Part shown: positions 1 through 13,077 of the stretch, piece by piece
Numbering within the stretch: the stretch's first letter is position 1
Layout: each line of letters begins with the position of its first letter
Assembly: GCA_011634665.1 (NCBI GenBank)
Contig: WAEK01000012.1
Coordinates: 1,221,001 to 1,285,000, forward strand
Length of the DNA: 64,000 nucleotides
DNA from: Mortierella sp. BCC40632
Taxonomy: Eukaryota > Mortierellomycota > Mortierellomycetes > Mortierellales > Mortierellaceae
Direction: 5' to 3'
The notes under the pieces: generated by a model
What the model saw: the letters and a program-made list of their open reading frames with translations, nothing else
Told to the model about the DNA's origin: nothing
The model's database searches: none
Program-made: the position numbers and the translations under genes

Positions 1-363
1 GAGAGAGAGAGAGAGAGAAAGAGAAAGAGAAAGAGAAAGAGAAAGAGAGGATTGGATGATCATCTCTTGCTCTTCCGCGGCATGGAAAAGGAGAGCTTGG
101 CAAGGATTGGGTCACGGTTGTGGTGTGTTCAAAAGGGGCGAGGTGAACAGGTAGAAGAGAAAGTGTGTTTGAAAGAAGCAAGTGGGTTATGGAAAGGGTT
201 TGCTGACGATGGGTTTCCAGGCAGCACCGGGGGCATGTGGGTCAGAAGGGACACACGACACCAACGGTTTGCGTGCCTGAGATGTGGAGTCGACAAGAGG
301 ATATCTCCAACTCGGTTACCCGGGAGAGAGAAAGAGAAGGAAAGAGAAGGAGAGGGAGAGGGG

Positions 364-400
<37 letters not shown>

Positions 401-3400
401 AGAGAGAGAGAGAGGGAGGGAGAGAGAGAGAGAGATAGGAGACGAGGCTGATAGGACAAAGGAATAAGAGGATTGGCAAGATGCAGCAATGTGTGCATCG
501 ATGCAAGGAAAGCATATCGTAAAGACTTTGCTGACTGGGTGAGGAAAAGTATGGGGCGGAAACGTGTTTGTGGTGGGTGCGAAGGCTCGGACACGCTCTT
601 TGTCGACGCGCGGGAGCGGGGCTGCAGGGTACAGATACGATACCTGAAGGGAGTTGTTGGGGGGGAAATGTGCTGCAGGGACGGAGTGTGGGTGCAGAAA
701 GAGATATGCGGAGGAGACGGGTATATTGCGCTGGCGTGAGGGACGGATGCAGAGATGCCAATGCACAGAAGAAGGCGCGAAATGATCCCGAGACGAGATG
801 AATGAATGAAGGAGGAGCGGCAATCGGCTGACGGATGTGGTTATGTGCAGAAAAACAGACCGTCTTGCCGGGGCTATCGAGGGTTTTATATTAGTCGTCT
901 CCTCCGCACTCTCCGCACATCCTCCGCCAGACATATGGGACAGACGGCAGCCTCGCATGTGGGCACTGTTGTCGCCCTCACGGGCGAGAGCGTGAAAGTC
1001 GCCCATGCCACAATGGTCAGCTAAGCAATAGCATATGAGGAGAGAGAGACTGAGAGAGAGGATGGGGAGAAGACTTTGGCTCTGTTCTGCTCTACCCTGC
1101 TCTGCCTCTCCCTGCTCTCTCGCCTTTTGCTCTGCCTTCTTCGCTCGGAGGCGGTCGTCGATTGAACTACCGACCATTGATTGCTCGAAGCTGAGCCAAA
1201 GTCGCAATCCGTATATGCCATGTGCCACACATCATTCCCTGCCCTTGCCTTGCCTCGCCTGCACTTTTTGCCTCGACGATCGATAACAAACGGGACACCT
1301 TGGGTTAGTGGTCCAATCCACAACAGGCCTTTACTGGAAAGATATGGCCCATCCAACCTTTGGCCTGGGCAAGGAAGTGAGCATTTGACCTCAGCTCTGC
1401 CCAAGCTGTTGCTCGCCTGACAGAATAAAAGAAATTCAGGCACCAAATATTGCCTCGGCGATACATGGCAGACCAAAAGTCTACAGGACTAACTCATTGT
1501 CACTCCTTGCTTCGCCTCCATCTCTGTCAGTACCAACAGTAATTTAAGAATGACTGCGGTAGACAACAGTCCATCAACGTTGCCATGCCCCAGCTGCGTT
1601 TGAATCCCACCCGTTTGCATATGCTACTGTCTCTTGGCATCAACCAGTAGCATTTCTATCATAGTGTAGAAAGAACCATATAGCATTCACCACTACTCCA
1701 TCCCAGCCAAGCATCTCAAGCCAAATAGTAAAAAGAGGCAGCGTATGTAATCAGACTGGGCACAATTGCCGGTCATATGAGAATCCAAGGGCCCTTGGAT
1801 CGTGAATAAGAACAAGAAACCCCCGATTCGGAACTGCCGTCAACGTCCCAAGACGGCTGCGGCTGGGTGTTATTCACACGAAGCATCCTCTTGTCTGTTA
1901 AACAGTACCTGTTGCACCTGCAGCACCGACCATGTAAACGAACCAAGTGTTGGCCCCCTTTTGTCCATCGCCTGCCACTCTTGGATAGACAGCGTGTCAC
2001 CCGTACACAAAGTGCACGAAGCTCACTGTAGGCTATCAAAAGAAAGGATGAGGACACCGTGTTTTTCCCTCGACTCATTCCAGCTCTCAACGTGTGTCTA
2101 GTTCACTGTACGCAGAAAGGCAGAATAACAAGGGCAAGGCAAGGCTTTGGGTTGTATGAAAATTCACGCTCAGATCACAAGAAACAACCGCTGCTCGATC
2201 GCGGTTTTCGAATTATAAAAGCGCGGTATTTTCACATGTGAAATTCGGAGAAGGGACACCAGGGGGACATTCGGTTGTGGCAAAGATGTCATTGTCACTA
2301 TCGTGGTCAATGGGTCGTCGTCGTTGTCGCTGTCCTACGGACCTATCTCTTTCTTCCTCCTTGGGCTTCCACATGCAACAACAGTTGTGGCTGCCTTCCG
2401 GCTCCCCGCCTTCTGGCCTTTCTCTTTACAAACATGAACTCTGCACGGACTCTGCCAACTGTCGTGGGATCTTTTGATCGTAAATCAAACAGTCAAAGAG
2501 ACATGCAGTGCAACCATCACCACATGAACTCTCTGAACCCTTTCCATGTTCGTTCCTGACTATGCAGCGGCTCGAACCAGTCCATGTCCGTCAACTGGTG
2601 TTGCTTGGGGCAATCCTCGTCGCTTTAGTCGCTCACTCCCCTGCGCTCACTATCCAATCCTTCAACACATGTCACCCTGCACCTGCACCTTCTCCTGCGT
2701 CTGCAATTGCCCATAGCCTAGCGACCATTTGCAAGAACATGAACTTCACTTGAAACAAACTAGAGAGCATGGTCCCATCCCAGCAATCCACGACGTCCAT
2801 ACTTTAGATGGGGAGAGGGAGAGGAAAGGGGAGAGGGAGAAGGGAGAAGGGAGAGAGAAGGGAGAGGTACCCAAAAATTTGACTGACCGATCTTATCTCG
2901 TCGTCATGGGTATCTCTATCAACTATTCTTGCCAATGACGAACGCCTGTTTGGGAAGAGACGGAAAGGCTGGTGCTTTGCCATGTGGCCAAATCTTTTGC
3001 TCGTTTCCCTCAATAGATGCGTGCGTGCAAAGAAAAATAACCGGGACAAAGGAGACATATATTGCTCCGACTTGTCACGACATTTGACCAAGATACGACG
3101 CTGTTGGGACAGCCTCTCGCTCATGTTCACTCACTCATTCACTCTCTTTCTCCCTCTCACGAGCTAACGCAGCTGTCTCCTGTTTCCTTCTTGACTCCAC
3201 ACGTGTATAACAGAGGGCAAAAAACGGCAGGAGTGACGAGGTCGTATTCCGACGTTCGACTTGAATTTGATTTGCCGCTACTTTCCCACATGGAGGCGTC
3301 ATTCCATGTGTGGCCTTATTGACATGAAGCTCTCCTTATTTACTCGACTTGATCACTTCCACTAAAGGCATATTGGGTCAAGTGTCTTTAAAGCGACAAT

Positions 3401-5252
3401 AGATCATTGGGATACCCATGTCACTTGGAATGATGAGGATAGTATCTCTCTAGAGATCAGAGAAGAAATTAGGACATATGGGGTTCAGGTCTCTACTTAA
3501 ATCATGTTCGCATGTGCGGATGCCTCTTTGGCATTTTTCAGTACATGCTCTCTACGATACGAAGAGCATCAATTGCTCATTCTCTCTAAAGCGGGAACCC
3601 TTCTCCCCATGCCGATTGGGATCCCGCGCGTGATAACCTTAGGCTACAATTTTGAACACACAAGCCTGGGGGTCCCAAGTTATGACAATCCAATATGGAG
3701 TCCCTTTCCCTTTCCTTTCTGTCTACGAAAAAACTGTGCAACCAAGGGTAGGGTAAGTTTATGCTCTCAATAAAATAGAACTCACCGAAAAGAGAAGGTC
3801 CTTCATTTGCTCTTGATCTGGCGACCTTGTTCGTCAAACCGGAACTTCCAACTGTGGTGTTTTGATGTTCTCCTAATCCGAATGGATCTGCTCGTACGTG
3901 AGTACGAGCGTGGCAAGAATATTTCTGTACAACGATGCTATTGTCTTTCGGATCGCGTACACTACTATTCAGAGTAGCTCACTTTAAGTAGGCAAAAGGC
4001 GATCGAAGCGATAGATAGTTGAATATAAGTGTGTTTGAATACATAGTCTTGATGACTTACCGTCTTTGGAGGAAAAGTGAGTTGATCTGCGAACAGTCCA
4101 CCAAGTCAAAACCCTTCAGGGAAAGTCGCGTTTATTGCTCCACATTCAAAATGGCTTGATCAAGTGGGTGGGGCAGAACTCTATCCAGAATAGACTAGCG
4201 TGAGAGACTTGATCCGTAAAGTAAACCCTTCCCCCATCCGTTCGGCTCCGCAATGCTACAGGAGGGCCTCATTCCATGTGTATCACAGCCCTCTGATTGC
4301 GTGATAGAGTTGGTCCATGCTATCCTCTGCTCGTGATGACGGAGTAGAAGGGGCCGATTTTCTCATCATTTTTATAGTGAAGGAAAGGAGTAGGCGCTTT
4401 TCCTGAGTTTTGGCAGTGTGTTTTCTAGGCATGTAATCGTACTAGTCACTCCTAGAACGCGTTCGCTTTGGAAAGCAGCTGCATGCGCCAAAGGATCTGT
4501 ACCTGCATCGAGAGCTCTTCGTTTCTCCACTGTTACCCCCTCCCCCCACCTCCCCACCCGCACACTTTCGCTTCCCCATCCCTTTCTCTCCTCCACAGCC
4601 CCACCTGCGCTACGTTTTCATATGACATGGTGAGACGAACGCCAGGGTGAGCAAGGGGAGAAGGGGAGCAGGGAGACATGTTGTACTCCGGGTGTGGTTC
4701 CGAAGGATCTGCGCTTTCGTTCCTGCAAACGACGGGTAATGCGCGGAGCCGGAGTGGCACATGAAATCAGGTGGGGTGGGGGGTAGAGGGGAAAATTAAA
4801 AGGACAGATTGAAGGTGCTGAAAGGTTCATCCCAACATGGCTCTCTTCGGGTTCTATTGTAGGTGATACCTCGAGCCAACCATGGTACGCATACATAGAC
4901 AAGACCACGCCTAGGTCCAATCACAGGCTAAGAGCGCGATTTTTTTTGTTTTATTTTTACTTCAAGTAGCATAGGTTGCATTGGGTCGTCTGTGCCGTTA
5001 GATGGTCGTCATATTTTTTCGGTGACGTAAATTGGACCGCCTCGCGGTGGCGAGGCTTTGATCTAGTCCATGCTGATCTGCATCTCTCTCGCTAGACTGG
5101 TTCAAAGCCGAGAAAGCTGTCTATTGTCGCCTCTCTTTATTGACTTGTCTCGACCCTTTGTTTTTGCATTCAGCTCCTCATCAGTCAGCCAGTCAGTCAG
5201 TCAGTCCCTCTCCTTTCTCTGTCTTCCTCTGTAATACTACCTACTCATAATC
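1..5252. other. Gene-free, repeat-rich intergenic region
   Basis: No open frame here resembles a protein. The first 450 bases are dominated by (GA)n and GAAA tracts (about 1-50 and 321-437), and a shorter GGGAGA-rich tract lies near 2810-2870. Frames crossing these tracts translate to E/R or S/L runs and are artefacts. From about 3360 to 4380 the sequence is more balanced in composition, but every frame is short and I see no family. A CAGT tetranucleotide run (about 5182-5206) lies 50 bases before the Sm D3 start, in its probable 5' leader. Confidence 0.6.
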
Positions 5253-6166
5253 ATGTCGATCGGTGTCCCCATCAAGCTGTTGCACGAGGCCCAGGGCCAC
5301 ATTATCACCATCGAGCTCAAGACTGGCTCCGTTTACCGTGGCACACTCTTTGAAGGTTAGAAGGGGGAGACCACCTTGTTCGATGCGCTGCCTCTGTTGG
5401 GTGGTTATGACGAAACACCTAGTATTTTCCATCCTTACTAACAGTGATCTGCTTCTCAACTGATCTTCGATTCTATTCATTATCCACGCAAACAATAACA
5501 AAACCATTCCAACTCCACCTCGGGACAACGACTCGTGTTCTTGGACTCTACAATGGAAAAACAAAAACAACAACAAAAACAAAATACTCATGGCATGGAA
5601 ATCAACACTTTAAAGCCGAGGACAACATGAACATTCAGATGAAGGACATCACAATGACAGCAAGAGACGGCCGCACGTCGCATCTAGAGCAGGTCTATGT
5701 CCGTGGATCACATATCCGCTTCTTTATTGTACCAGATATGCTCAAGAACGCCCCCATGTTCAAACAACAGGGCGCTGGAGCAATGAAGGGCAAGGGTATT
5801 GGTCTTGGACGTGGAAAGGCAACAGTAGCCAGAGCACAAGGTAAACTTCATTTTGCATCTCATGGCCTTCTGGCGCTTTTTGAGATTTTTTTTGCGCTTC
5901 TCTCGTCTTCCTCTTTTACATATTTCATTTTCAAAGGGAGCCAGACAGCACGCTACGGAAGACTGAGCTAGAGCATTGAGGACAGTGTATCTACAATCTT
6001 ACCGCCCAAACAATACTTGAGCTGACGAGATGTTTTTATTTTTTATTTTTTTATTTTTTTTTTTTCATTTCCCTTCTGGACGAAATTGATAGCCCGAGGC
6101 ACTGGAAGAGGTGGATACGGAGGTCGTGGAGGTCGTGGAGGTCGTGGAGGCAGAGGCAGGGACTAG
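5253..6166 (+). CDS. SMD3: Small nuclear ribonucleoprotein Sm D3
   Basis: Core spliceosomal Sm protein that joins the heptameric ring on the U-rich Sm site of U1, U2, U4 and U5 snRNA in the nucleus. Three exons: 5253-5355, 5616-5840 and 6093-6166; the introns (260 and 252 nt) split codons cleanly and give 133 residues, normal for Sm D3. The N-terminus [16 protein letters not shown] and the Sm1 fold are typical of the family. The Sm2 motif lies in exon 2 ([10 protein letters not shown] followed by [13 protein letters not shown] residues). The tail is a run of GGR repeats built on a GGTCGTGGA DNA repeat (about 6118-6150); such RG tails are dimethylated on arginine in Sm D1/D3 (known for the family). 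The start is the first ATG and matches the family exactly. No paralog is seen in the window. Confidence 0.95.
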
Positions 6167-6514
6167 GGATCAGATTATTCATCCTGATGATTGGACTGCA
6201 CACATGAGGAGAATCACCAAGAACACTACAGCGATTTCGCAGAGGAAAACAGAAATAACAGCACAAATACACAACGCGTTTTCCCCCTCCTTTGCTTCAC
6301 TCCATTGTATACTGCTCAGGGACCCTCCCTCAAAACAAAACAAAAAAGACAGGAGACGCAAATCAAAAGTAGACGTGAACAATATTTACTTGGAGAGCTC
6401 ATGGGGAGACAGGCGAAGAAGTATGGAATACATCTTGAAATAACTCATGTTTTGAAACTGTCCTCCAGTGGCGCTTAATTACAATGGTACTGTTAGTAGA
6501 GTGGAAGAAAAGAC

Positions 6515-6554
<40 letters not shown>

Positions 6555-6614
6555 GGTAGAAAGGAGTATGGTGCTTGACCATTTTTGCAGGGAAAGTAAG
6601 GAAAGGAGTCCCTT

Positions 6615-9600
6615 TCACGAATGACCCGCAAACTCGTCGTCATCGTCGTCATCTCGGTTGATCACCCATCGCTTCTTGTTCTTGATTGCGTACCATAACC
6701 GCTTCAAGCCTGCATTCAAATGAGTCGATCGAGCCTTGCAGTCACACTTTTCGCCCAATGCAAAACCACACGGAGCTTCTGCAGTCGACAAAAAGACCAT
6801 GGGAATCTGTGGGGCCATAGCTGAAACCGAGGGTGAAGGCGGGATATCCTCCTCGGTCCCTGCAGAGGCGGACGGATCCTCAGACAGGTCTGTGTCTAAC
6901 CCAGGGACTGTGGTGGTGGTGGTTGAGGCGGTTCTTGAATGTAGACCGGAAAGGGGATCACCGCGATTGTCCTCGGCCTCTTCACCTTCTTCGTTCAAGT
7001 AGATACGGTTCAGGAATTGTTTGCTGAGTTCTTCTTGGATTACTCGATGATAGAGCTCCTTGGTACTCATCACGTTTCGTTTAAAGTCGCAGCCTGTAAA
7101 GACTAGGATCACATTTTCCCAAAAATTGGGATACTCTTGCATAATCTCGTTGAAGGTCGTCAAGATGGTCATGATCATGTCCACTCTATTCCAACGCATT
7201 CGTCATTCCGCAATAGACAAAGAAAAAAACAAGAGGGAAAGTATGGGTAGGCAAGGTCAGAATTGGGCAAGACTCTTAGTGATTGACATCTTCCCGTGGG
7301 GGAGCGTGAGTGAGTGAGTGAGAAAGGCCAAGAATATCTAAATAACTTACCCAGCATCAATCTTGAAGACAAGCAAAAAAGCGGTGACACCAAGTCGAGT
7401 TCCAATGGAAGTAATATAATCTTTCAATATGGGTATATTTTTTTCATCATCACCTTCAGTATCCGCAAGGCCTACAACGTTGGTAGTGTGCCAGATGGGG
7501 AAAAATGATATATGCGAGAGTTAGGCAAAGAAAGATATTTTTTTCCTGTACAGTAACAGGATTGCTCAGACAGAACCGGCGCTTTGGCCAAAGGGTCATA
7601 AACTCTACCTGGTGTGTCTGCTAGAGTGACGAGGACACGTCGACTCATCTCAAACCTTCCCCATCCAGTTCGTTCAGCGATGCCCTTTGTCACAGCCTTT
7701 GGGTTTCCAAATGGAGAGAGAAAAGGAAAAAAAATTAGAATCACCACTCGTAAACAATTTCTTCTTTGCTCCCTCCTTTTCCTTGTCTACAAACCATGGT
7801 GAGCCTGCAAACATCTATGGTCGATTCTCCCACGGTCCTATCCTTATCACATGGCTTCTTACCCGAACAGAGGCGCTTGCTTTCAGCTCGCTCGTTCCCA
7901 TAATCTTGTTGAGCAACGAAGATTTTCCTAGTAGGTTTCCATTCAACAGTAGAAGTAAAGTAAACAGATGTCCAGAACATTAGTCTCTATTATTACACAG
8001 ACACAGAAACAATCAGCCTCCTTCCTCTCATCTTTGAGCATTCTCAGATTTCCGAACCTTGACCAGTTTTTCCAATGGCCATCAAGACCACAGGTCCTGA
8101 TCCTTCTTCGATATGAACATGTTCCGACCGGCGATCCCGTGGGGCATCGTGCATGATCAAGGTCGAGTTGGTATTGCCTGCTCCTCCTGTCACTAGTGTC
8201 GCCATGGATCCCACGGACGCCAGCGTCCCCAATCGGGCCTTGGTTGAACTAGCACCATGTGATGTCTGTTGGGCTGTACTATTCTGCAAGGTACCGTGAC
8301 CCTTTCGGTCCGTCGTCGGAGTCGAGACAGATGGCGATGAGAGAGATTCTGACATCGACTCAGCTGTTGGTAACGGAGGTGAAGTAGAGGCTGAGGCGAA
8401 TCCACTCGATGGTTCCTGTTCCTCCGGGAAGGTGGCCATAGTAGGTGTGGCTATAATTGATCCTGCTACACCCGAAGCCCGACGATGTCCACGAGGGGAT
8501 GCATCTCTGGAAGAGGATGTGGAAGAGGTCACTGCTGAGACTGGTGCCTCGTCTTCTTTTGGCTTCCAGGATCTCCGTGGTTGGATGGACAATCTCGATC
8601 CTTCCACACCATCCTCATTCCTTGGGTCATCCATGATCTCGGAAGGTCGACTGTCTGTTTCTTCCACATTGTCCATACACACTCTGGGCCTTCCTTGGTC
8701 CCAAACCCCGCCCCGATCCGAGCCAAGGGCTACATCGGGCTTTGGAGGATCTGCAACACGCATAACGGTGACGCCTCCAAATGGGTTGTCTTCGAGGGCT
8801 GGTCTTGGCTTTAAAGGTGGAGGGGTCTGTACGGGTTCAGCGAAAGGAGGGATATTTGAAGGCGAGGATGCCATGGGTGAAGAGGTTGGCTTTGGCCGAT
8901 GCAAATGTTCCATCGAGATGGTCGATCTCAGAGACCGATGGTTCTCTGCAGTGGTCGAGCTAGGCCCTACTCTGGTCATAGAATCCTGGGGTAAGATAAG
9001 GGGTGCCGATTCCAGAGTGGCATTACCTCTTTCAGCCCTGGTTTCAAAGTCGGTTGCCCTTGGTGAAGAGGACATCCTTCCCGAGGCATAGGAAGTGGTT
9101 GTCGGTCCAAGCGAACTTTTTTGTCGAGATCCACTCAACCGACCTGACGTTTCGCCTCGATATTCTTCCTCTTCTACAAACTGAGCTAGTTGCTGTTTCT
9201 GATATTGTTGTTGTCTCAGCAGGGCGCTTTGTTGAGCGGCCGACTTTGCTCTGGAAAGTCCACCACCAACGCCGTTCTCTCCGGTTCTTTGTCCAGATCC
9301 ATCGCTCAATCCAACATTGGGAGATGGCATTGTGTCGCGCCTAGAGTGCTCGTGTGACATGAACTGTGTTTGTCGAAGGGCAGGACCACCGTTACCACTA
9401 CCTGGTGAAGTCGAGCTTGGTGTTGTCATGAACGAGATGCGTGTTGCTGCTGGTGCGACGACCGTTGAAGGCGTTCCACCCGAGACTGATCCTGATACTG
9501 TGGGGACGAAGATAGGTGTAGTCGAGGCTGTAGCAGCAGAGGTAACAGGTGAGGGCGTAAAATGACTTTGGTATGATTCCTGCGACTGGAAATATTCACG

Positions 9601-10488
9601 AACGGGTGTCAAAGCCGACGGTCGTTCTGCTGCCGACATGGGTCTCAAGGCGGTAGTTGATGCAGTTGTTGTGGTTGTGGAGGGAGGAGGGTGCTGCAAG
9701 TTGGGTGACGAGGAGAAAGGAGGCAGTGAGTATGGACGCATCCCTTGCTGCTGCTGATGCTGCTGTTGCTGATGCTGAGAATGCGGAGAGTGCTGAGGAC
9801 GCGGATGGTGCGATGATGGAGAATGCTGCTGGTATGAGTGGAGTGGGCCATCGCGTGTAGTTGAGGTGGCCGTTGTCCTTGATCTCGAAAGATAGCTACT
9901 ATCCGTCGAGTCAAAACCATTCCTAATCACCCCTGCTCCTCCAGTCACACCTACTGTCATCAGCGACGTGGATGTCAGGGGCTGTGCAGGCGCCAGTATG
10001 GGGCCGGGAGAAACCGTCCTCCCTGTTCCAGTTGCTGCGCCCGCCCCATAATACGGTCCCTGTAAACTGGAATTGACGCCGCCAGGGCCAGCTTGGCCCG
10101 GGAAAGTCACGGTGGGTCGCTGACGCTGAGAGGAGTAGGCCTGTGCAGCGGGGATGGGATGCGGCCCGCTCATCAGTCCATGGCTGTGACCATTGTTCCC
10201 AGAGACATGTCCATAATACTCAGCTCCATTCCCTTTGGCATGTCCAGACCCCTGTGCAGGTCCTACAGCCGAGGTGGGGCGTGGTGCAAAGGGCGGTGCT
10301 GGGAGATGCGATGGCGGTGGGGATGTCTCGTGTTCTAGTAGCGACGGAGTGGTGGAAGGCTGGTTTGAGTTATTGCTGTTGCCGCCGCTAGCAAGAGATT
10401 TGAGACGGCCGAGGAGCCCGCCTCCGGAGCGACGGTCGTTGTTAGCATTGTTGTTGTTGGTGCTGCTGTCGAGGATGACGGAGGTCAT
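6615..10488 (-). CDS. AIG1-type (GIMAP-like) GTPase with long disordered N-terminus
   Basis: Five exons on the minus strand: 10488-8058, 7927-7863, 7696-7609, 7471-7351 and 7185-6615, giving 1,091 residues. All junctions keep frame. Residues 1 to about 795 are low complexity (S, T, P, Q, G rich) with no domain I recognise. The G domain starts near 800. Walker A/G1 is GKTGQGKSS (806-814), split by the first intron after the first base of G811. G3 is DTPG (859-862). The segment TAFLLVFKID before the fourth intron is typical of AIG1 domains. The G4 position reads VFTGCD (930-935) instead of TKxD, as in divergent AIG1 members. After the domain come a serine/threonine linker, a conserved-looking block (PQIPMVFLSTAEAPCGFALG onward) and an acidic tail with six Asp. 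Family members are membrane- or vesicle-associated, self-assembling GTPases; the role here is unknown. The first intron (7928-8057) has an unusual donor, GTTCGG. Confidence 0.85.
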
Positions 10489-12115
10489 GTTTGTATGTGT
10501 GGGATGAGTGCATGCGCGTTGGGCCGATGATGTTCGGCCCTTGCTCGCTCAGTTTGGGGGTGGGAGAGAAGGAGTGGGAGTGGGAGTGGGAGAAGGGTGA
10601 TGCGGAGTGAAAGAGAGAATGAAAGGGCGGCGAAGAGTGGAATGAAGAGACGGGTTGAATGAAGAGATGGATGAGAAAAAAAAAGAAAAAAGAAAAGAAA
10701 AAGTGTGTGTGTGTGTGTTCAGTGGGTGCAAGAGACAAGAAGAAGAAGAAGACAAAGAAGGAGCAGGGTCAGGGCCAGCTGAGCAAGGGAGGTGATGCGG
10801 CGACTCCTTCTTCTTCTTACTTCTGTGGGCGGTGCCCCGCCGTTCTCTCTTTCTCTCTCTCTCTCTGTATTCACTCGTTTGTTCGTCCCGCCCAGAAGTC
10901 CACATTGGACAAGAGGCGTTGCGCTGCACCTTTTCCAACGCATGAACCGAGACGGGCCACCCCCTCCCCCCAGCAGGCCCTGTCCCAATGCACGCCACTT
11001 GTCCATGCACAACTCAACCCGACCGGGGCATTCTCGACTCTCTCCATCTTTTTTTCCCTTTTCTCTCTCTCCTTTCAGCTTGCATCCACTTCTGCTTGGG
11101 AAAAAGCCGTACGACGGTCGCCATGTCGCACGATTATATAAGTGATTGCATTGCATCCTCTCGACCCCACGCCGTTTTCCTCCTGCTCTCCTCTTGCAGT
11201 TGCTCTTGATAGTCAGGGTTACCCTTTTCCTTATTGTTGTCCACGCGCACGAACGTCCAGCCTACCTCCATCTGCTGCCTGCTACTCCCTCCCCCTTCTC
11301 AAAAGGCAGGTACAGAGCCCGCACGGGAGCGATCAAAGCGAGTTAATGGCAGACAGGTCAAGAGATTCGGGGAGAGGTATTCGCGTGGAGGTAGCTCGGG
11401 GGTTGGAAGAGAGACCGGGCTGGACCACAATTCTGTCCCTTGAGTCTCTGGTGGTTGGCGTGGTGTGGAGCCAGGGCAAGAAAGAAAGAAAATAGAATCT
11501 CCACCCGCAAGAAATATCTAAGACCGACAAGTACAAAGGAAACCGTCTGGATGGATATCGATGACGGAGAGGAGGAACAGGGGGGAGTGGGAGGAACAAG
11601 TATCTACGGCTCGTATCTCGCGCCTCGTCTTAATTTTCTTTACTCTCTGCCGATCCTGTCCTTGGGTCGCCAAAGGCTCTTCTCACACTTCCCCCCCCTC
11701 CTTCTTGCGCGCTTTCTTTCGATGCTCCGTCAGATACGTCAGCGGACACAGGTGCCTGAGGAGAGACTGAACAAACACACCAATTAGCCCGATCTTTTCT
11801 TTAGTCATCTTTCCCGCCAAACACTCCTCGGCTCTTCCGTTAGGCCTTTTTTTTTGCATTTCGTATTTTGCCCTAATTTCCACTTGCATCTCTCCCTACA
11901 TATCGCATAATTGCCTCCGATTATCGTCAGTATGGCACAATTTCCGCTAGCTCTTTCCTGGGTGCTCGCTCAATCCGTTTGCTCTCTTCCAACACCCCCG
12001 ACCTATTTGAGCTCGATTATTTCTAGTATGTCCCAATGGAACGATGGCGAATTTAATTTCTTTCCATACACTGGCTCAGGACACAAGGGAAAGAGTTATC
12101 GTTCACACCACTGCC

Positions 12116-12148
<33 letters not shown>

Positions 12149-13077
12149 TAGAGATGTGTGTCGCACCCTCGTATCTCCCACGATGGTTTCTCAGGTAACC
12201 AAGGTTGGTTGAGAGCCACGCAAATCTACAACACAATGGTCGCTGCATATTTTACAATGTGGACTGACAATTTGCCTGTACTTTCTGAACCCCAGAAAGG
12301 TGAGATTAATGTACATAACAGACGGTGGTTGATGTTAGCGACGGCAACTTTAACGAGATCCTCTCCTTGAATGATATAAAGTTCACTCGTCAGCTCAAGA
12401 ATGCGGGGAGCACTCAGCCGAAAAAATCACGGATATGAAGATGGTACTTAGGGTAGCACCAGCCAACTCCTTAACATCTACTGTTTACATCATTTGTGCG
12501 AGTTGCCATCGTTGGAAAAAGACTGTTAGAAAAGCCAAGCACAGCTAGTGATACCCTCAACGGGCAAAGTAAGCTTAGAGGTGAAGTAAGGTTCATTACT
12601 AAATCTGCAGTTTGTCGACTATTGACATGCATTTGTCATGCATTTGTCATCTTGTGTTTTGGATTCTACCACCCATTTGTACGCTCAGCAACTACCGTTT
12701 CTCTTTCCCTTTACGTCGATCATCCTGGGATTAAAGTGTCTGCCTCCTGTACTAGATCCAATAACCTGGCAGGATTTTGCTTTTCTTAATGAATTAATTC
12801 CCAAAATATTTGACTTAGAAGTTGGATAGAAGAGTAGACAAAAAGATGAGAGAGAAGAAAGTCCAAAGGAAACAGGTTCAAAGTGGCAAAGGTAAAAGCG
12901 AATCTTTGATTGGTCGGGTAAAATATTTTATATAATTACGGAAACGGCAGCAATGTCACCATGGTGAGATAAAATAAACATGTTGTTCCTGTTATTCGAG
13001 TATGGTCACAGAATCAAAAGGCCCTCGGATGATACAGTTGCACTTTGGTGATAGTGGTGTTAATTTACACGTCATCT
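10489..13077. other. Intergenic region, CT/GA-rich, with poly-A tract
   Basis: This lies upstream of the AIG1-type gene and downstream of the Hsp70-like gene. It has CT/GA microsatellites (about 10680-10720 and 10845-10866) and a 29-nt poly-A tract (12116-12144). Short frames at 11932-12180 and 12158-12370 (+) read without obvious bias but match nothing I know, and I do not call them genes. A direct repeat of GCATTTGTCAT occurs at about 12629-12650. Confidence 0.5.
12116..12144. repeat. A29 homopolymer
   Basis: Uninterrupted adenine run in intergenic DNA. It is not next to a recognisable retroelement body or target-site duplication, so a retrotransposed tail is unproven. Confidence 0.8.

Noticed and set aside
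129..1228. Long minus-strand frames rich in S/L and plus-strand frames rich in R/E across the GA tracts
   Set aside because: They are translations of GA/CT microsatellites in several frames at once, with no family resemblance or splice structure.
8432..9091. 219-residue plus-strand frame inside the AIG1-type gene
   Set aside because: Antisense shadow of the low-complexity N-terminus; no independent motif or gene context.
12158..12370. 70-residue plus-strand frame (NQGWLRATQIYNTMVAAYFT) after the A29 tract
   Set aside because: No start context, splice partner or family; kept only as intergenic sequence.
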